A program made the position numbers and the translations under genes. DNA of 64,000 nucleotides, taken from Sulfitobacter sp. JL08. GTDB taxonomy: Bacteria > Pseudomonadota > Alphaproteobacteria > Rhodobacterales > Rhodobacteraceae. Below the pieces are notes generated by a model. The model searched no databases and was not told the origin of the DNA. It saw only the letters and a program-made list of their open reading frames with translations. Positions 41,898 to 51,736 of this stretch are shown piece after piece. The stretch is taken from assembly GCF_003352045.1 (NCBI RefSeq), contig NZ_CP025815.1:1860001-1924000 (forward strand). Reading direction: 5' to 3'. Each line of letters opens with the position of its first letter. Position 1 is the stretch's first letter.

Positions 41898-42093
41898 GTC
41901 GTTTTGCCCCCGCTAGGTCTTGTTGCGCATGACGTTTCGAATCTGTCACGCCGTTTCTCTGGCGACGTTACACTTCCTGCAACTTGGTTTAAACACGGTT
42001 AACGACGACAATATGCCGACATGCGCGCCCGGACTGGCGAAAGCCGATAAAACCGCTATAGTGCGCGCAGGGATTGGTGCTGGGAAAAACCGT

Positions 42094-42678
42094 ATGCGCA
42101 GACAAGTATCGGCCTGTTTGATCATGGCCATGGTGGGTGGAACCGCGGCAGGGGCGGATGTTTTTTCGTCCAAGAACCGCGCAGCCCTGTTCAGTTCGCA
42201 AACTAGAATCCTCGATTCGCGTGCGTCCAAGCAATACAACAATTCGGTCCGTCTTCAGCCCCCTACGGTCAACACCCCGACCAAATGGGGCACGCTGGGC
42301 TATGACGGAAAGTACAAGGGCAAATACCTGACAATGGCGCGCGATGCGGCGCGGCGCAACAATGTGCCCGAAGACCTTTTCGTGCGACTGGTTCAGCAGG
42401 AAAGCAACTGGAATCCGCGCGCGAAATCGCACAAAGGTGCGTTCGGACTGGCCCAGTTGATGCCCCAAACCGCGCGCATGTTGCGCGTTGATCCGTCAGA
42501 CCCCTACGAAAACCTCGATGGCGGTGCGCGTTATCTTTTTGAACAATATCGCGAATTCGGATCGTGGCGTCTGGCCCTTGCAGCCTATAATGCAGGTCCG
42601 GAGGCCGTCAAAAAGCACGGCGGTGTTCCACCCTATAAAGAAACCCGCGATTACGTGAAAATCATCTGGGGCAGCTAG
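42094..42678 (+). CDS. Lytic murein transglycosylase (SLT family)
   Basis: A 194-residue periplasmic protein with a signal peptide ([21 protein letters not shown]). The SLT domain starts around residue 78: the catalytic Glu is in [17 protein letters not shown], then [17 protein letters not shown] and [31 protein letters not shown]. These match the Slt70/MltE-type fold that cleaves the MurNAc-GlcNAc bond of peptidoglycan. The chosen ATG gives a proper signal peptide; the frame is open 58 codons farther upstream. Confidence 0.9.
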   Translation: MRRQVSACLIMAMVGGTAAGADVFSSKNRAALFSSQTRILDSRASKQYNNSVRLQPPTVNTPTKWGTLGYDGKYKGKYLTMARDAARRNNVPEDLFVRLVQQESNWNPRAKSHKGAFGLAQLMPQTARMLRVDPSDPYENLDGGARYLFEQYREFGSWRLALAAYNAGPEAVKKHGGVPPYKETRDYVKIIWGS

Positions 42679-42870
42679 CGCCAGTCCCGGATTGTTTCCA
42701 ACCTTTCCGCAAAACAGTGTCTTGAACAATGATTGCACGCTCTGGCTGTGTTCAGATTGCGGCAGGCGCGTCTGCCGATACCTTAACCATTCCAAATCCC
42801 GGCCCCATTGCAGCCATTTTTATCCGCCAAACCTGTATTCAAGACATCAACACCAAGCGGAGCAACCACG

Positions 42871-43296
42871 ATGGCCTCGACAGAATTTCATGATCGGATC
42901 AACCGGATCAATCAGGCCAATGCAGTACGCATGAAGGCGCAACGCACGCCCATGCGCGGCAAAAGCCATGCAATCACTGCCTACGCGAAAAACCCGCGTG
43001 CTGCCAAGCTGCGTGCCAAGGATGGCGCCGCCAGCGGACAGTACTTTGTGCCCAGCGGTGTGGGCCTTGCCATCGGTCTGCTGGTCGCCATTCTTAATCT
43101 GGGTGCAGTTCAGGCCGGATCACCCTGGGGGCCAGGCACGGCACTGGCCGCGTCCTTTGGCCTTATCGGATCCACCGGTGTGGTTCTGACCCTGCCGATG
43201 TTGCTGGTTTCGCTGGTCATGCGCCAAACAAAACCGGGCTTTTTCTTCTTTTCGATGACCTACTGCATCACCGTCATCGCTTCGCTGTTTGTCTGA
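42871..43296 (+). CDS. Small membrane protein of unknown function
   Basis: A 141-residue protein with a basic N-terminal region of about 60 residues (MASTEFHDRINRINQANAVRMKAQRTPMRGKSH) and three hydrophobic segments (GVGLAIGLLVAILNLGAV; LAASFGLIGSTGVVLTLPMLLVSLVM; GFFFFSMTYCITVIASLFV). GGAG lies eight bases before the ATG at 42871, so the longer open frame is not needed. I do not recognise a family. It is likely an inner-membrane protein. Confidence 0.65.
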   Translation: MASTEFHDRINRINQANAVRMKAQRTPMRGKSHAITAYAKNPRAAKLRAKDGAASGQYFVPSGVGLAIGLLVAILNLGAVQAGSPWGPGTALAASFGLIGSTGVVLTLPMLLVSLVMRQTKPGFFFFSMTYCITVIASLFV

Positions 43297-43327
43297 TCCG
43301 TCGGGACACGTTCAGACATTCAGCAAG

Positions 43328-43358
43328 AAGGGCGGTCCCACAGGGGGCCGCCCTTTTG
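43328..43358. terminator. Hairpin terminator between convergent genes
   Basis: A 12-bp stem (AAGGGCGGTCCC / GGGGCCGCCCTT, one G-U pair) with a four-base loop, followed by TT on the plus strand. It separates the small membrane gene from the oppositely oriented ABC ATPase gene and may serve both. Confidence 0.7.
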
Positions 43359-43379
43359 GTTTCAAAACCAGGCCACGGG

Positions 43380-45464
43380 TTATTCTGCGGCAATCTCGAT
43401 AACCGGTTCCATTTCGGCGAATTTTTCGTCGCTCAAGTGGCATTTGACCTGATGGTTGCCCGCCAGAACTCGGACCGGCGGCACTTCCTTTTCGCACAGG
43501 TTCCCCGGCACCTGCGATTTCCAACGACAGCGCGTCTGGAACGGGCAACCTGTCGGCGGGTTCATCGCCGAAGGAATATCACCCTCAAGCACGATATGCT
43601 TTTTCTTGACCTTGGTGTCGGCAATCGGCACCGCCGACAGCAACGCTTCTGTGTAGGGATGATAGGGCGGGCTGAAAACCTGATCGGTGGTGCCCAGTTC
43701 CACTACGTGCCCCAGATACATCACCATGACCCGGTCGCTGAGATAACGCACAATCGACAGGTCATGGCTGATGAACAGCAGAGTGGTTTTTTCTTCCCGC
43801 TGGATTTCCATCAACAGATCGGTCACCGCTGCCTGAACCGACACATCAAGCGCCGAAACCGGTTCGTCCGCCACCACGATCCGCGCACCGCCCGAAAAGG
43901 CGCGCGCAATCCCGACACGCTGTTTCTGGCCGCCTGACAACTGGCGCGGCATCCGTTCGGCAAAAGCGCGGGGCAGTTTCACCAGATCCAGAAGTTCCAG
44001 CATGCGTTGCTTGCGCTCGGCCTCGCTGTTTCCGTAGCCAAAAATTTCCAGCGCCCGGATAATCTGGCGTCCCACCGTCATTGACGGGTTCAATGTGTCA
44101 AACGGGTTTTGAAACACCATCTGGATGTCGGCAACGGTTTTGGTATCGCGCTGTTCGATCGGGGTTTGTTCGATGTTGCGGTTATCCAGCAGAATCTGGC
44201 CTTCGGTGGCCGTTTCCAATCCCATCAGAACCTTGGCAAAGGTCGACTTTCCGCACCCGGATTCCCCCACGATTGCCAGCGTTTCGGATTCGCGCGCTTC
44301 GAAACTCAGCGTTTCGTTCGCCTTGACCACTTTCTTCTCGCCACCGCCAAACAGGGCGCTTGCCGCCACCTCATAATACTTCTTGAGGTTGTCCATCTTC
44401 AGAACGACCTGACCGATTTCGCCTTTTTCCTTCTTCTCGGCCAGCTCCATCGGCGCGTTCCAGTCGATCTCCTTGAACTTCACACAGCGCGAGGCGTGCC
44501 GCTCGTTGCCCGGCACATCCTCCATCATGATCTGCCCCTGATCACAGCGCCCGGCCTCGAAATAATCGCAGCGCGGGCCAAAGTTGCAGCCCTGTGGCCG
44601 TTCATGGGGCAGGGGAAAGTTGCCCGGAATGGCCACAAGCGGACGGCTGTTCTTGTCGGCCCCCGGCAGCGGGATCGAACGGAACAGCGCCTGAGTATAA
44701 GGATGCTGCATCTTGTCGAACACATCTTCGATGCTGCCCCGTTCCACGGCTTCGCCCGAATACATCACGCAAATCCGGTCACAGGTTTCCAGAACCAGCC
44801 CCAGGTTATGGCTGATGAACAGCATCGAAGTGCCGTACTTCTTGCCCAGATCCTTGACCAGTTCGACAACCGCCGCCTCGACCGTCACGTCAAGCGCGGT
44901 GGTCGGTTCATCCAGGATCAGCAAGGACGGTTCCGACATCAGCGCCATCGCGATCACGATACGCTGCTGCTGACCACCAGACAGCTGGTGCGGAAACGAA
45001 TTCAGGATCCGCGCGGGATCAGGCAGTTTCACATCCGTGACCACCTGCAGCGCCCGGTCATAGGCGTCTTTTTCGTTCATGCCCTGATGGATCATCGGCA
45101 CTTCCATCAGCTGTTTACTGATTTTCATCGCCGGGTTCAGCGACGCCATCGGCTCCTGATAGATCATCGCAATCTCAGATCCGCGGATATCGCGCAATTC
45201 CTCGTCGCTCATCGCGCCCAGATCGCGCCCCTTGAACTTGATCGATCCGCCGACGACCCGGCCGTTCTTGCCCAGATCCTGCATCACCCCAAGCGCAACG
45301 GTGGATTTGCCACAGCCCGATTCCCCGACAAGCCCCACCGCCTCGCCAGGGCGCACATTGACGGAAAAATCCATCACGGCGGGAATTTCGCGCAAGCGGG
45401 TAAAGAATGAAATCGACAGCTTGTCGATCTCCAGAATGGGCCCGTCATATTGTGTTTTTGCCAT
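43380..45464 (-). CDS. Peptide-type ABC transporter, fused double ATPase (DppD-DppF like)
   Basis: A 694-residue protein with two complete ABC domains. The first has GLVGESGCGKST, the signature LSGGQQQR and LLILDEPTTALD; the second has AIVGESGCGKST, LSGGQKQR and VVADEPVSALD. Each is followed by the oligopeptide-transporter C-terminal domain with clustered cysteines (NFGPRCDYFEAGRCDQ; FQTRCRWKS). It powers the adjacent permeases. AGGAGG precedes the chosen ATG (MAKTQYDGP). It is the last gene of the operon. Confidence 0.92.
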   Translation of the reverse strand: MAKTQYDGPILEIDKLSISFFTRLREIPAVMDFSVNVRPGEAVGLVGESGCGKSTVALGVMQDLGKNGRVVGGSIKFKGRDLGAMSDEELRDIRGSEIAMIYQEPMASLNPAMKISKQLMEVPMIHQGMNEKDAYDRALQVVTDVKLPDPARILNSFPHQLSGGQQQRIVIAMALMSEPSLLILDEPTTALDVTVEAAVVELVKDLGKKYGTSMLFISHNLGLVLETCDRICVMYSGEAVERGSIEDVFDKMQHPYTQALFRSIPLPGADKNSRPLVAIPGNFPLPHERPQGCNFGPRCDYFEAGRCDQGQIMMEDVPGNERHASRCVKFKEIDWNAPMELAEKKEKGEIGQVVLKMDNLKKYYEVAASALFGGGEKKVVKANETLSFEARESETLAIVGESGCGKSTFAKVLMGLETATEGQILLDNRNIEQTPIEQRDTKTVADIQMVFQNPFDTLNPSMTVGRQIIRALEIFGYGNSEAERKQRMLELLDLVKLPRAFAERMPRQLSGGQKQRVGIARAFSGGARIVVADEPVSALDVSVQAAVTDLLMEIQREEKTTLLFISHDLSIVRYLSDRVMVMYLGHVVELGTTDQVFSPPYHPYTEALLSAVPIADTKVKKKHIVLEGDIPSAMNPPTGCPFQTRCRWKSQVPGNLCEKEVPPVRVLAGNHQVKCHLSDEKFAEMEPVIEIAAE

Positions 45465-45514
45465 CTGGCAGTCCTCCTGTTGGAGAGTTGAGATCATGCG
45501 GTCAGCGCCCTGAT

Positions 45515-45566
45515 CTTCTTTTGTTCAAAAATATCCCGGGGGTCCGGGGGCTGGCCCCCGGTCCCG
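45515..45566. repeat. Intergenic element: diverged repeat plus GC-rich hairpin
   Basis: Between the permease and ATPase genes, CTTCTTTTGTTCAAAAATAT (45515-45534) is a diverged relative of the dispersed 22-bp repeat in reverse orientation. It is followed by an imperfect GC-rich hairpin with a CCGGGGG-CTGG-CCCCCGG core (45544-45561). Within the operon it could stabilise mRNA or attenuate ATPase expression. Confidence 0.5.
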
Positions 45567-45576
45567 CGCTTTATAT

Positions 45577-46770
45577 CTAGTCCTTCAGGCTTTCTTCCCG
45601 CAGGCCGTCCGCCAGCAGGTTCAGGCCCAGCACCATGCTCAGCAGCGCAAGCGCCGGCGGCAGGGCAGGGTGCAGATAGATCGACAACAGCTTGCGCCCT
45701 TCGTTGATCGTGCTGCCCCAGTCCGGGCTTTCCGGTGGCAGGCCAAGGCCGAAAAAGCCCAATGTGCCCAAAAGGATCGTGGTATAGCCGATGCGCAGAC
45801 AGAAATCGACGATCAGCGGCCCGCGGGCGTTGGGCAGGATTTCCCACAGCATGATGTACCACGGACCTTCGCCACGGGTCTGGGCCGCAGCCACATAATC
45901 GCGGGTTTTGATATCCATCGCCAGACCGCGCACGATCCGGAACACGGTGGGCGAGTTCACGAACACCACCGATACGAACACCACAAGGATGCCGCCGGGC
46001 ACGTCAAACAGGTCCAGAAATCCGGGCAGGACATAGATGATCGATCCGACCTCGGAAATCAGCGATAGGTAAACCCACGCCATCGCCCCCAGAACCCCGA
46101 TCAACAGCGGTGTGCGGAAATTCGGCTGCGTGTAATAGCGCGAATTCAGCAGGATACCGACAAAGACCAGCGGGAAGATAAACAGGAAAACCGCCATGAA
46201 GTTCGGGATGCCGGTGTCCACGATCTCGGGTGTGACCAGAAGATAGAACAGCAGGATAACCGGAAAGGCGAGGATCAGGTTGGCAAGGAACGACAGGACC
46301 GTGTCCAGACGCCCGCCATAATACCCCGCCGGCAGACCCAGTGTGATACCGACCATAAAGGCAAACATTGTGGCCAGCGGTGCGATCTGCACCACAACCC
46401 ATGCGCCTTTGACCATCCGGCTGAACACATCGCGCGCCAGATTGTCACCACCCAGCAGATAATAGGCATATTCGCCCTCGCTTGCGCCGGCCAGCGGTGT
46501 GCCGGGCACCTTGTTCTTCATGCCGGACACCTGGTTCAGCGGATCATGGGTGATGATCAGGTCAAGCGACCCGTAAATGCCGGTGAACACCCAGAACATC
46601 ACCAGTCCAAAGCCGATCATGCCGATCGGGCTGTCATAAAGTTTGCCATAAAGCCCCAGCTTGCGCTTGTAGGCCATCGACAGTGAATACAGAACCGCCA
46701 GCGAAATCCAGACCGGTGTGAACTGATAGAGGATGCGGATGATAATCTCGCCCCAGGATAGTGGATCCAT
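45577..46770 (-). CDS. ABC transporter permease (DppC type)
   Basis: A 397-residue inner-membrane permease of the peptide/opine/nickel class. It has an extended N-terminal part, TM segments (WISLAVLYSLSMA; MIGFGLVMFWVFTGIY), and the EAA-type loop DYVAAAQTRGEGPWYIMLWEILPNARGPLIVDF near residues 294-326. The C-terminal motif GLGLPPESPDWGSTINEGR is typical of DppC/OppC. It pairs with the DppB-type permease 14 bases upstream. Confidence 0.92.
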   Translation of the reverse strand: MDPLSWGEIIIRILYQFTPVWISLAVLYSLSMAYKRKLGLYGKLYDSPIGMIGFGLVMFWVFTGIYGSLDLIITHDPLNQVSGMKNKVPGTPLAGASEGEYAYYLLGGDNLARDVFSRMVKGAWVVVQIAPLATMFAFMVGITLGLPAGYYGGRLDTVLSFLANLILAFPVILLFYLLVTPEIVDTGIPNFMAVFLFIFPLVFVGILLNSRYYTQPNFRTPLLIGVLGAMAWVYLSLISEVGSIIYVLPGFLDLFDVPGGILVVFVSVVFVNSPTVFRIVRGLAMDIKTRDYVAAAQTRGEGPWYIMLWEILPNARGPLIVDFCLRIGYTTILLGTLGFFGLGLPPESPDWGSTINEGRKLLSIYLHPALPPALALLSMVLGLNLLADGLREESLKD

Positions 46771-46784
46771 AATCTCGGCCCCCC

Positions 46785-47831
46785 TTAAGAAATTCGGATG
46801 CGTGGGTTCAGATAGACATAGCCGATATCCGATATCAGCTGCGTCACCAGAACCACCACGACCGAGACCACCGAGACCGCAAGAAGCAGTTCGATATCGT
46901 TGTTACCGGCAGCTTGCACCAGCACCCAGCCGAAACCCTTGTAGTTGAACAGGGTTTCAACGATGACCACGCCGTTCAGCAACCACGGAAACTGCAACAT
47001 GATCACCGTGAACGGTGCGATCAGCGCGTTGCGCAAGGCGTGTTTCATCACGATGTTGGGGAACGAGACGCCTTTCAGCCGCGCCGTGCGGATGTATTGC
47101 GCTGTCATCACTTCGGTCATCGATGCGCGGGTCATCCGTGCGATATATCCCATTCCGTAAAGCGAAATGGTCAGCACCGGCAGAAAGAAGTTTTCGAAAT
47201 TCGCGCTTTCCATCGCCGATGTCGCGGTGCCCTTGAACCACTTCAATCCAACAGCAGAAGAGGCAAAGACCGCGATAAAGATAACGCCTGATACATATTC
47301 CGGGGTCGCGGTAGTTGTGATCGCAAAGGTCGACAGGGTCCTGTCGGTTTTTGATCCCTCGCGCATCCCGGCCAGCACGCCAAGTAACAGGGCAGATGGC
47401 ACCATCAGGACCATGACCCAGAACATCAGCTTGCCGGTCAGCCCCAGCCGCGTTGCAATGATTGTCGAGACATCGTCCTTGAACACTGTGGAATAACCCC
47501 AGTCCCCTTGCAGGATACCGCAAAAGGTCGCCCTGTCGTCAACCGGAACATCGCTGCCAAAGCAGCGGCCGGTTTCGACACCGTCCTCTGTTGTGTTCGT
47601 CCAGCCGGGCACGACACCCAGCCATTGGCCGAATTTGCTTGGTGCGGAATCCAGATACCCACGATTGCCCAGCCAGCTTGCCACGGCTTCGTCCGACATG
47701 CGGAAGTTGCCTTGGGTCTTGGCCAGTTTTTCAAGGTTCGGATACAGATTGGTCAGAAAGAAGACGATGAAAGTCAGGCAGAGCGCCGTGATTATCATCA
47801 CGCCTAAACGCCGTAAGATGAACAGTCCCAT
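46785..47831 (-). CDS. ABC transporter permease (DppB type)
   Basis: A 348-residue permease of the peptide class: it starts MGLFILRRLGVMIITALCLTFIVFFLTNLYP and carries the EAA-type loop YIRTARLKGVSFPNIVMKHALRNALIAPFTVIM near residues 246-278. A long periplasmic insert (residues about 35-115) is present, as in this subfamily. It forms the transmembrane pore with the DppC-type protein. Confidence 0.92.
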   Translation of the reverse strand: MGLFILRRLGVMIITALCLTFIVFFLTNLYPNLEKLAKTQGNFRMSDEAVASWLGNRGYLDSAPSKFGQWLGVVPGWTNTTEDGVETGRCFGSDVPVDDRATFCGILQGDWGYSTVFKDDVSTIIATRLGLTGKLMFWVMVLMVPSALLLGVLAGMREGSKTDRTLSTFAITTTATPEYVSGVIFIAVFASSAVGLKWFKGTATSAMESANFENFFLPVLTISLYGMGYIARMTRASMTEVMTAQYIRTARLKGVSFPNIVMKHALRNALIAPFTVIMLQFPWLLNGVVIVETLFNYKGFGWVLVQAAGNNDIELLLAVSVVSVVVVLVTQLISDIGYVYLNPRIRIS

Positions 47832-47948
47832 GAGAGCCCCTGTTGGTAGGCTGAGGCGGGCCTTTTCGTGCCCGTCCGTTTTTCAGCGCCCTTATCCGGG
47901 CGCCGTTGCGAATGGCCGTGCCCCTGTGTGGGGCACGGCCGGGTCGTT

Positions 47949-49619
47949 TTAGCTGGCAATGTGCCATTTGTAGTACTGCGACAGATACGCAATGTGCTGT
48001 TCGGCACCCACAATGCTTTCCTTGTGGTGACGATAGATCGAACGCCAGTAAGGCTGGATCGTTACGCCTTCTTCGACCATGATGGCCTGCAGCTTGCCCA
48101 TCAGCACGCGGCGCTTGTCAGCATCCGCAATCGCGTTGGCCTGGGCCAGCAGGTCGTCGAATTCGGCGTTGGAAAATCCGCTTTCGTTCCACGCTTCGCC
48201 CGAACGATAGGCCAGACCCAGGATCTGGGTGCCCAGCGGACGGTGGTTCCAGTTGGTCGAGCTGAACGGATACTTGACCCAGTCGTTCCAGAAGGTCGAT
48301 CCGGGCAGAACCGTGCGTTTAACGTTGAAACCGGCATCGCGCAACTGGGCGGCAACCGCGTCAGTCGTGTTTTTGCGCCAGTCGTCATCAATCGAATGGA
48401 TTTCCATTTCGAAATCGCCAAATCCGGCTTCGTCCAGCAAGGCCTTGGCGGCTGTCGGATCAAGCGGTCCGCGTTTCACATCGGGATGCCATTCAGGATG
48501 GATCGGCCCAACATGCTGGTTGTCCGCAGGAATGCCCAGACCGGACACACCCAGCTCCAGACAGACGTTGTTGTCGACAGCCATCTGAATGGCCTGACGT
48601 ACCCGTTTGTCGGCATAGGGTTTTACACCGTCAACTTCGGCCAGCTGATTGGGGCGGATCACGATGGTCGATCCCGACACAACTTCGCTTTGGACCATGC
48701 CAAGACCGGCCATGATATCCACGAAATCGCCCGTGGTTTCATAAATCACGTCAACTTCGTCGGATTCAACCGCTGCAACCCAGGCTGCAGGATCGGTGCC
48801 GTAGTCGATGAATTCCATGCGATCGATATAAAAACCACCTTCTTCAAAGGCTTCATCGCCCCACCATGGATGGCCGGATTTTTCGATAACGGCTTTCACG
48901 CCCACTTCGTTTTCGACCACTTTCATCGGGCCGGTACCGACCAGTTCGGTCACATCGGCCGCAGGATCATAAGACGGGTGCACGATAGGTGCCGGATAAT
49001 CCGCCATGCCCGGGATCAGCGTAATGTCCGAGGAGTTCAGGTTCAGAACAACAGTGTGGCTGTCCTTGACCTCAATCGCGCCAGCGGACGCTTTGCCGGT
49101 TTCACTGTCAACAAGGGCCGCCATACGGGCCGCCATCGAGTTGCCTTCCGCCGCCGAATCGCACCAGCGCTCGATGTTGAAAGCAACATCTTCTGCGGTG
49201 AAATCATCGCCGTTGTTCCATTTCACGCCCTTGCGCACGTTCAGTGTATAAACGGTCGCGTCGTCGTTGACCTCCCAGCCTTCCAGCAGCATGCCGCGGA
49301 ACGAACCGTCATTGTTGTATTCGACAAGGTATTCGATCGTGCCGTTTACGACATAGGCAATCTGGTTCCAGTCGAATGTGCGCGGGTCTTTTTGCGCACG
49401 GACTTCCATCAACATGCGCACGGTACCGCCGCGCTGGATATGGGCGGCGGCCTTTGCCGGCGCCTGCAGACCCAACATGCCATAGGCCGTTGCGGTGCTG
49501 ACACCCAGAGCAGTTGCACGGGTCAGGAATTCGCGGCGGTCCATCAGACCGGCCTTTTCCTCACGCGCGTACATTTCTGCCGCCGGATGGATTCTATTTT
49601 CTTGGATAGGTTGCGTCAT
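47949..49619 (-). CDS. ABC transporter substrate-binding protein (family 5), Tat-exported
   Basis: A 556-residue SBP_bac_5 protein. The N-terminus carries a twin-arginine signal ([20 protein letters not shown], near residue 25) preceded by a 20-residue leader, rather than a plain Sec signal. Family features include [30 protein letters not shown] near residue 121 and [17 protein letters not shown] near residue 321. The chosen start [11 protein letters not shown] follows GGGAG by six bases. It is closely paralogous to the gene at 49932-51599. It delivers a peptide, opine or similar solute to the permeases; the ligand is unknown. Confidence 0.92.
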   Translation of the reverse strand: MTQPIQENRIHPAAEMYAREEKAGLMDRREFLTRATALGVSTATAYGMLGLQAPAKAAAHIQRGGTVRMLMEVRAQKDPRTFDWNQIAYVVNGTIEYLVEYNNDGSFRGMLLEGWEVNDDATVYTLNVRKGVKWNNGDDFTAEDVAFNIERWCDSAAEGNSMAARMAALVDSETGKASAGAIEVKDSHTVVLNLNSSDITLIPGMADYPAPIVHPSYDPAADVTELVGTGPMKVVENEVGVKAVIEKSGHPWWGDEAFEEGGFYIDRMEFIDYGTDPAAWVAAVESDEVDVIYETTGDFVDIMAGLGMVQSEVVSGSTIVIRPNQLAEVDGVKPYADKRVRQAIQMAVDNNVCLELGVSGLGIPADNQHVGPIHPEWHPDVKRGPLDPTAAKALLDEAGFGDFEMEIHSIDDDWRKNTTDAVAAQLRDAGFNVKRTVLPGSTFWNDWVKYPFSSTNWNHRPLGTQILGLAYRSGEAWNESGFSNAEFDDLLAQANAIADADKRRVLMGKLQAIMVEEGVTIQPYWRSIYRHHKESIVGAEQHIAYLSQYYKWHIAS

Positions 49620-49931
49620 CTTTTTCTCCCTGAGACACATCACATTTAAAAGAAGTGAAATCTGTTTTTATTGTATCGAGGACAGTTTTACCTGCCACTC
49701 TACAAACACCCCTTCGGCGCGCATTCGGCACCAGAACAGGCGCGGCGTCAATGTTTGGTTTCACCATTTGATGTCACAAAAACGACACATCTTTCGTCGA
49801 AAACAGGCAATTCGGTTTTTTGGAAACGCGCGTTCACCTTTTTCAAAGGTCCGGTTGCCGTCGAATTTCGCCTTTCACGCGCCGCAACAGGCGCGCACCG
49901 TTTTGGCGCGCACCTTGGGGTCGTGGTCAAA
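49620..49931 (-). other. Intergenic region between the two binding-protein genes
   Basis: These 312 bases separate the two paralogous binding-protein genes. They include a probable promoter close to the downstream gene (49670-49698) and a pair of direct repeats GTGCGCGCC (minus strand) shortly after the upstream gene's stop. No gene is seen. Confidence 0.5.
49670..49698 (-). promoter_or_regulatory. Probable promoter of the downstream binding-protein gene
   Basis: On the minus strand, GTGGCA (-35-like) and TACAAT (-10) are separated by 17 bases, about 50 bases before the ATG at 49619. It would allow the second binding protein and the permease genes to be expressed independently of the first. 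Confidence 0.4.
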
Positions 49932-51599
49932 TCAGGCCGCCAGGCCCCATTTATAGTGGTGGTGTTCGAACGCAATATGCATGTCCGCATCCACAACACC
50001 TTCACGGTAATGCCGGAAAACCGAACGCCAGAATGGCTGGACCGTAACGCCTTCGTCCTGGATCAGCGCTTCCATCTTGGCCATAACCTCGCGCCGCTTG
50101 TCGGCATCGGCAATGGCCAGTGCCTGCGTCAGCAACCCGTCAAATTCAACGTTTTCCCAACCGAATTCATTCCATGCCTCGCCCGATTTATAGGCCAGCG
50201 CATGAATCTGGACGCCAAGGGGGCGGTGGTTCCAGTTGGTTGAACTGAATGGATAATTGACCCAGTCATTCCAGAATGTCGAACCCGGCAGAATGGTGCG
50301 TTTGACGTTGAACCCGGCATCGCGCAACTGGGCGGCAACCGCGTCGGTCGTGTTCTTGCGCCAGTCGTCATCGATTGACAGGATTTCATGTTCGAAATCC
50401 ATCATGCCGGCCTCTTCCATCAGCGCGCGCGCACCTTCTGGATCATGCACCAGCGGCGGCAGTTCCGCGTATTCGGGATGCACCGGCGCAACATGGTGGT
50501 TTTCTGCCGTTGTACCCAATCCGGAATAGCCAAGCTCCAGACAGATATCGTTGTTCACCGCCATCTGAATTGCCTTACGGACACGTTTGTCGGCATAGGG
50601 CTTCATTCCGTTGACTTCGGCCTTCTGGTTGGGCCGGATCACGATTGTGCCGGCTGTCACCACTTCGGATTTGACCATGCCCATGCCATCCAGCACTTCG
50701 ATGAACTCCCCGACAGTTTCGTGCAGCATATCGACCTCTTCGGCCTCGATCGCGCTGATCCAGGCGGCAGGGTCGGTTCCGAAATCGATGTATTCGATGC
50801 GGTCCAGATAAGGGCCGCCATAAACCTCGGTGCCCCACCATGTGTGATCTGCAATGCGTTCAAGCGTGCATTTCACACCCACTTCCAGTTCGGTGATCCG
50901 GTAGGGGCCAGTGCCGATGTTCTGTGTATAGTCATTGTCCTGAAACGACGAATGCGTGATCGCCGAAGGGTAATCGGAAAAACTGGCGATCAGGGAAATA
51001 TCCGGCTTCGGCAGGTTCAGTTTCAGCGTGGTATCGTCAACAATCTCGATCACGCCATCGGCAATCTGACCTGTGGCGTCATCCACCAGTGTGGCCATCC
51101 GGCCCGCCATAGAGTTGCCTTCGACCGATTTGTCACACCAGCCTTCAACATTGCGCGCCACATCCGCGGCGGTCAGCGGATCACCGTTGCTCCATTTGAC
51201 GCCGGGGCGGATGTTCAGCGTATAGACGGTCGCATCTTCATTCACTTCCCAGCTTTCCAGCAACATGCCGCGGAATGTGCCGTCATTGTTGTATTCGACC
51301 AGATATTCCAGCGTACCGCGCGTCTGGTTACCATGTTCGGACCAGTCATAGACACGGGGCTGTTTCAGCGCGCGCACGCTGATCTGCACGCGCAGTGTCC
51401 CACCCGCCTGTTTATGTGCGGCGGCCTGAACAGGTTGCGCAATGCCAATCAGCCCATAAGCGGCTGTGGCAGTCACACCCATTGAAGTTGCGCGTGTCAG
51501 AAATTCGCGCCGGCTCAGCTTTCCTTGTTTGAATTCGTCCGCATACATCTTTGCAGCGGGATGCACGTCTTTGCACGTCAGTGTTTTTTCCAGTGTCAT
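49932..51599 (-). CDS. ABC transporter substrate-binding protein (family 5), Tat-exported, paralogue
   Basis: A 555-residue SBP_bac_5 protein with a Tat-type signal ([19 protein letters not shown], near residue 29). It shares long blocks with the gene at 47949-49619, such as the [46 protein letters not shown] region and the [21 protein letters not shown] region. The two sequences differ mostly in the ligand-facing middle part, so a related but different ligand is likely. It is first in the transporter operon, 137 bases after an AraC-type gene. Confidence 0.92.
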   Translation of the reverse strand: MTLEKTLTCKDVHPAAKMYADEFKQGKLSRREFLTRATSMGVTATAAYGLIGIAQPVQAAAHKQAGGTLRVQISVRALKQPRVYDWSEHGNQTRGTLEYLVEYNNDGTFRGMLLESWEVNEDATVYTLNIRPGVKWSNGDPLTAADVARNVEGWCDKSVEGNSMAGRMATLVDDATGQIADGVIEIVDDTTLKLNLPKPDISLIASFSDYPSAITHSSFQDNDYTQNIGTGPYRITELEVGVKCTLERIADHTWWGTEVYGGPYLDRIEYIDFGTDPAAWISAIEAEEVDMLHETVGEFIEVLDGMGMVKSEVVTAGTIVIRPNQKAEVNGMKPYADKRVRKAIQMAVNNDICLELGYSGLGTTAENHHVAPVHPEYAELPPLVHDPEGARALMEEAGMMDFEHEILSIDDDWRKNTTDAVAAQLRDAGFNVKRTILPGSTFWNDWVNYPFSSTNWNHRPLGVQIHALAYKSGEAWNEFGWENVEFDGLLTQALAIADADKRREVMAKMEALIQDEGVTVQPFWRSVFRHYREGVVDADMHIAFEHHHYKWGLAA

Positions 51600-51736
51600 G
51601 TCGTGGCAAACTCCCTGTTCGGTTTTTGTTTTATCTTTTTTGTGCGTGGGTCACTCTTCGGAATGCCAACCGCACTTGAACTCAACAGTGATGCCCACAT
51701 TTGGCCTTAGGTCAACCTTTTGGCCGGAAAACCCGG

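Noticed and set aside
41989-42003. CtrA binding site upstream of the transglycosylase gene
   Set aside because: TTAA and TTAA are separated by six bases rather than the seven of the consensus.
44109-45410. 433-codon plus-strand open frame opposite the ABC ATPase gene
   Set aside because: Antisense shadow; no recognisable motif and no ribosome site of note.
47868-49649. 593-codon open frame on the plus strand opposite the binding-protein gene
   Set aside because: It is the antisense shadow of a high-GC gene with strong family motifs; its translation is His/Arg/Phe-rich with no family character.
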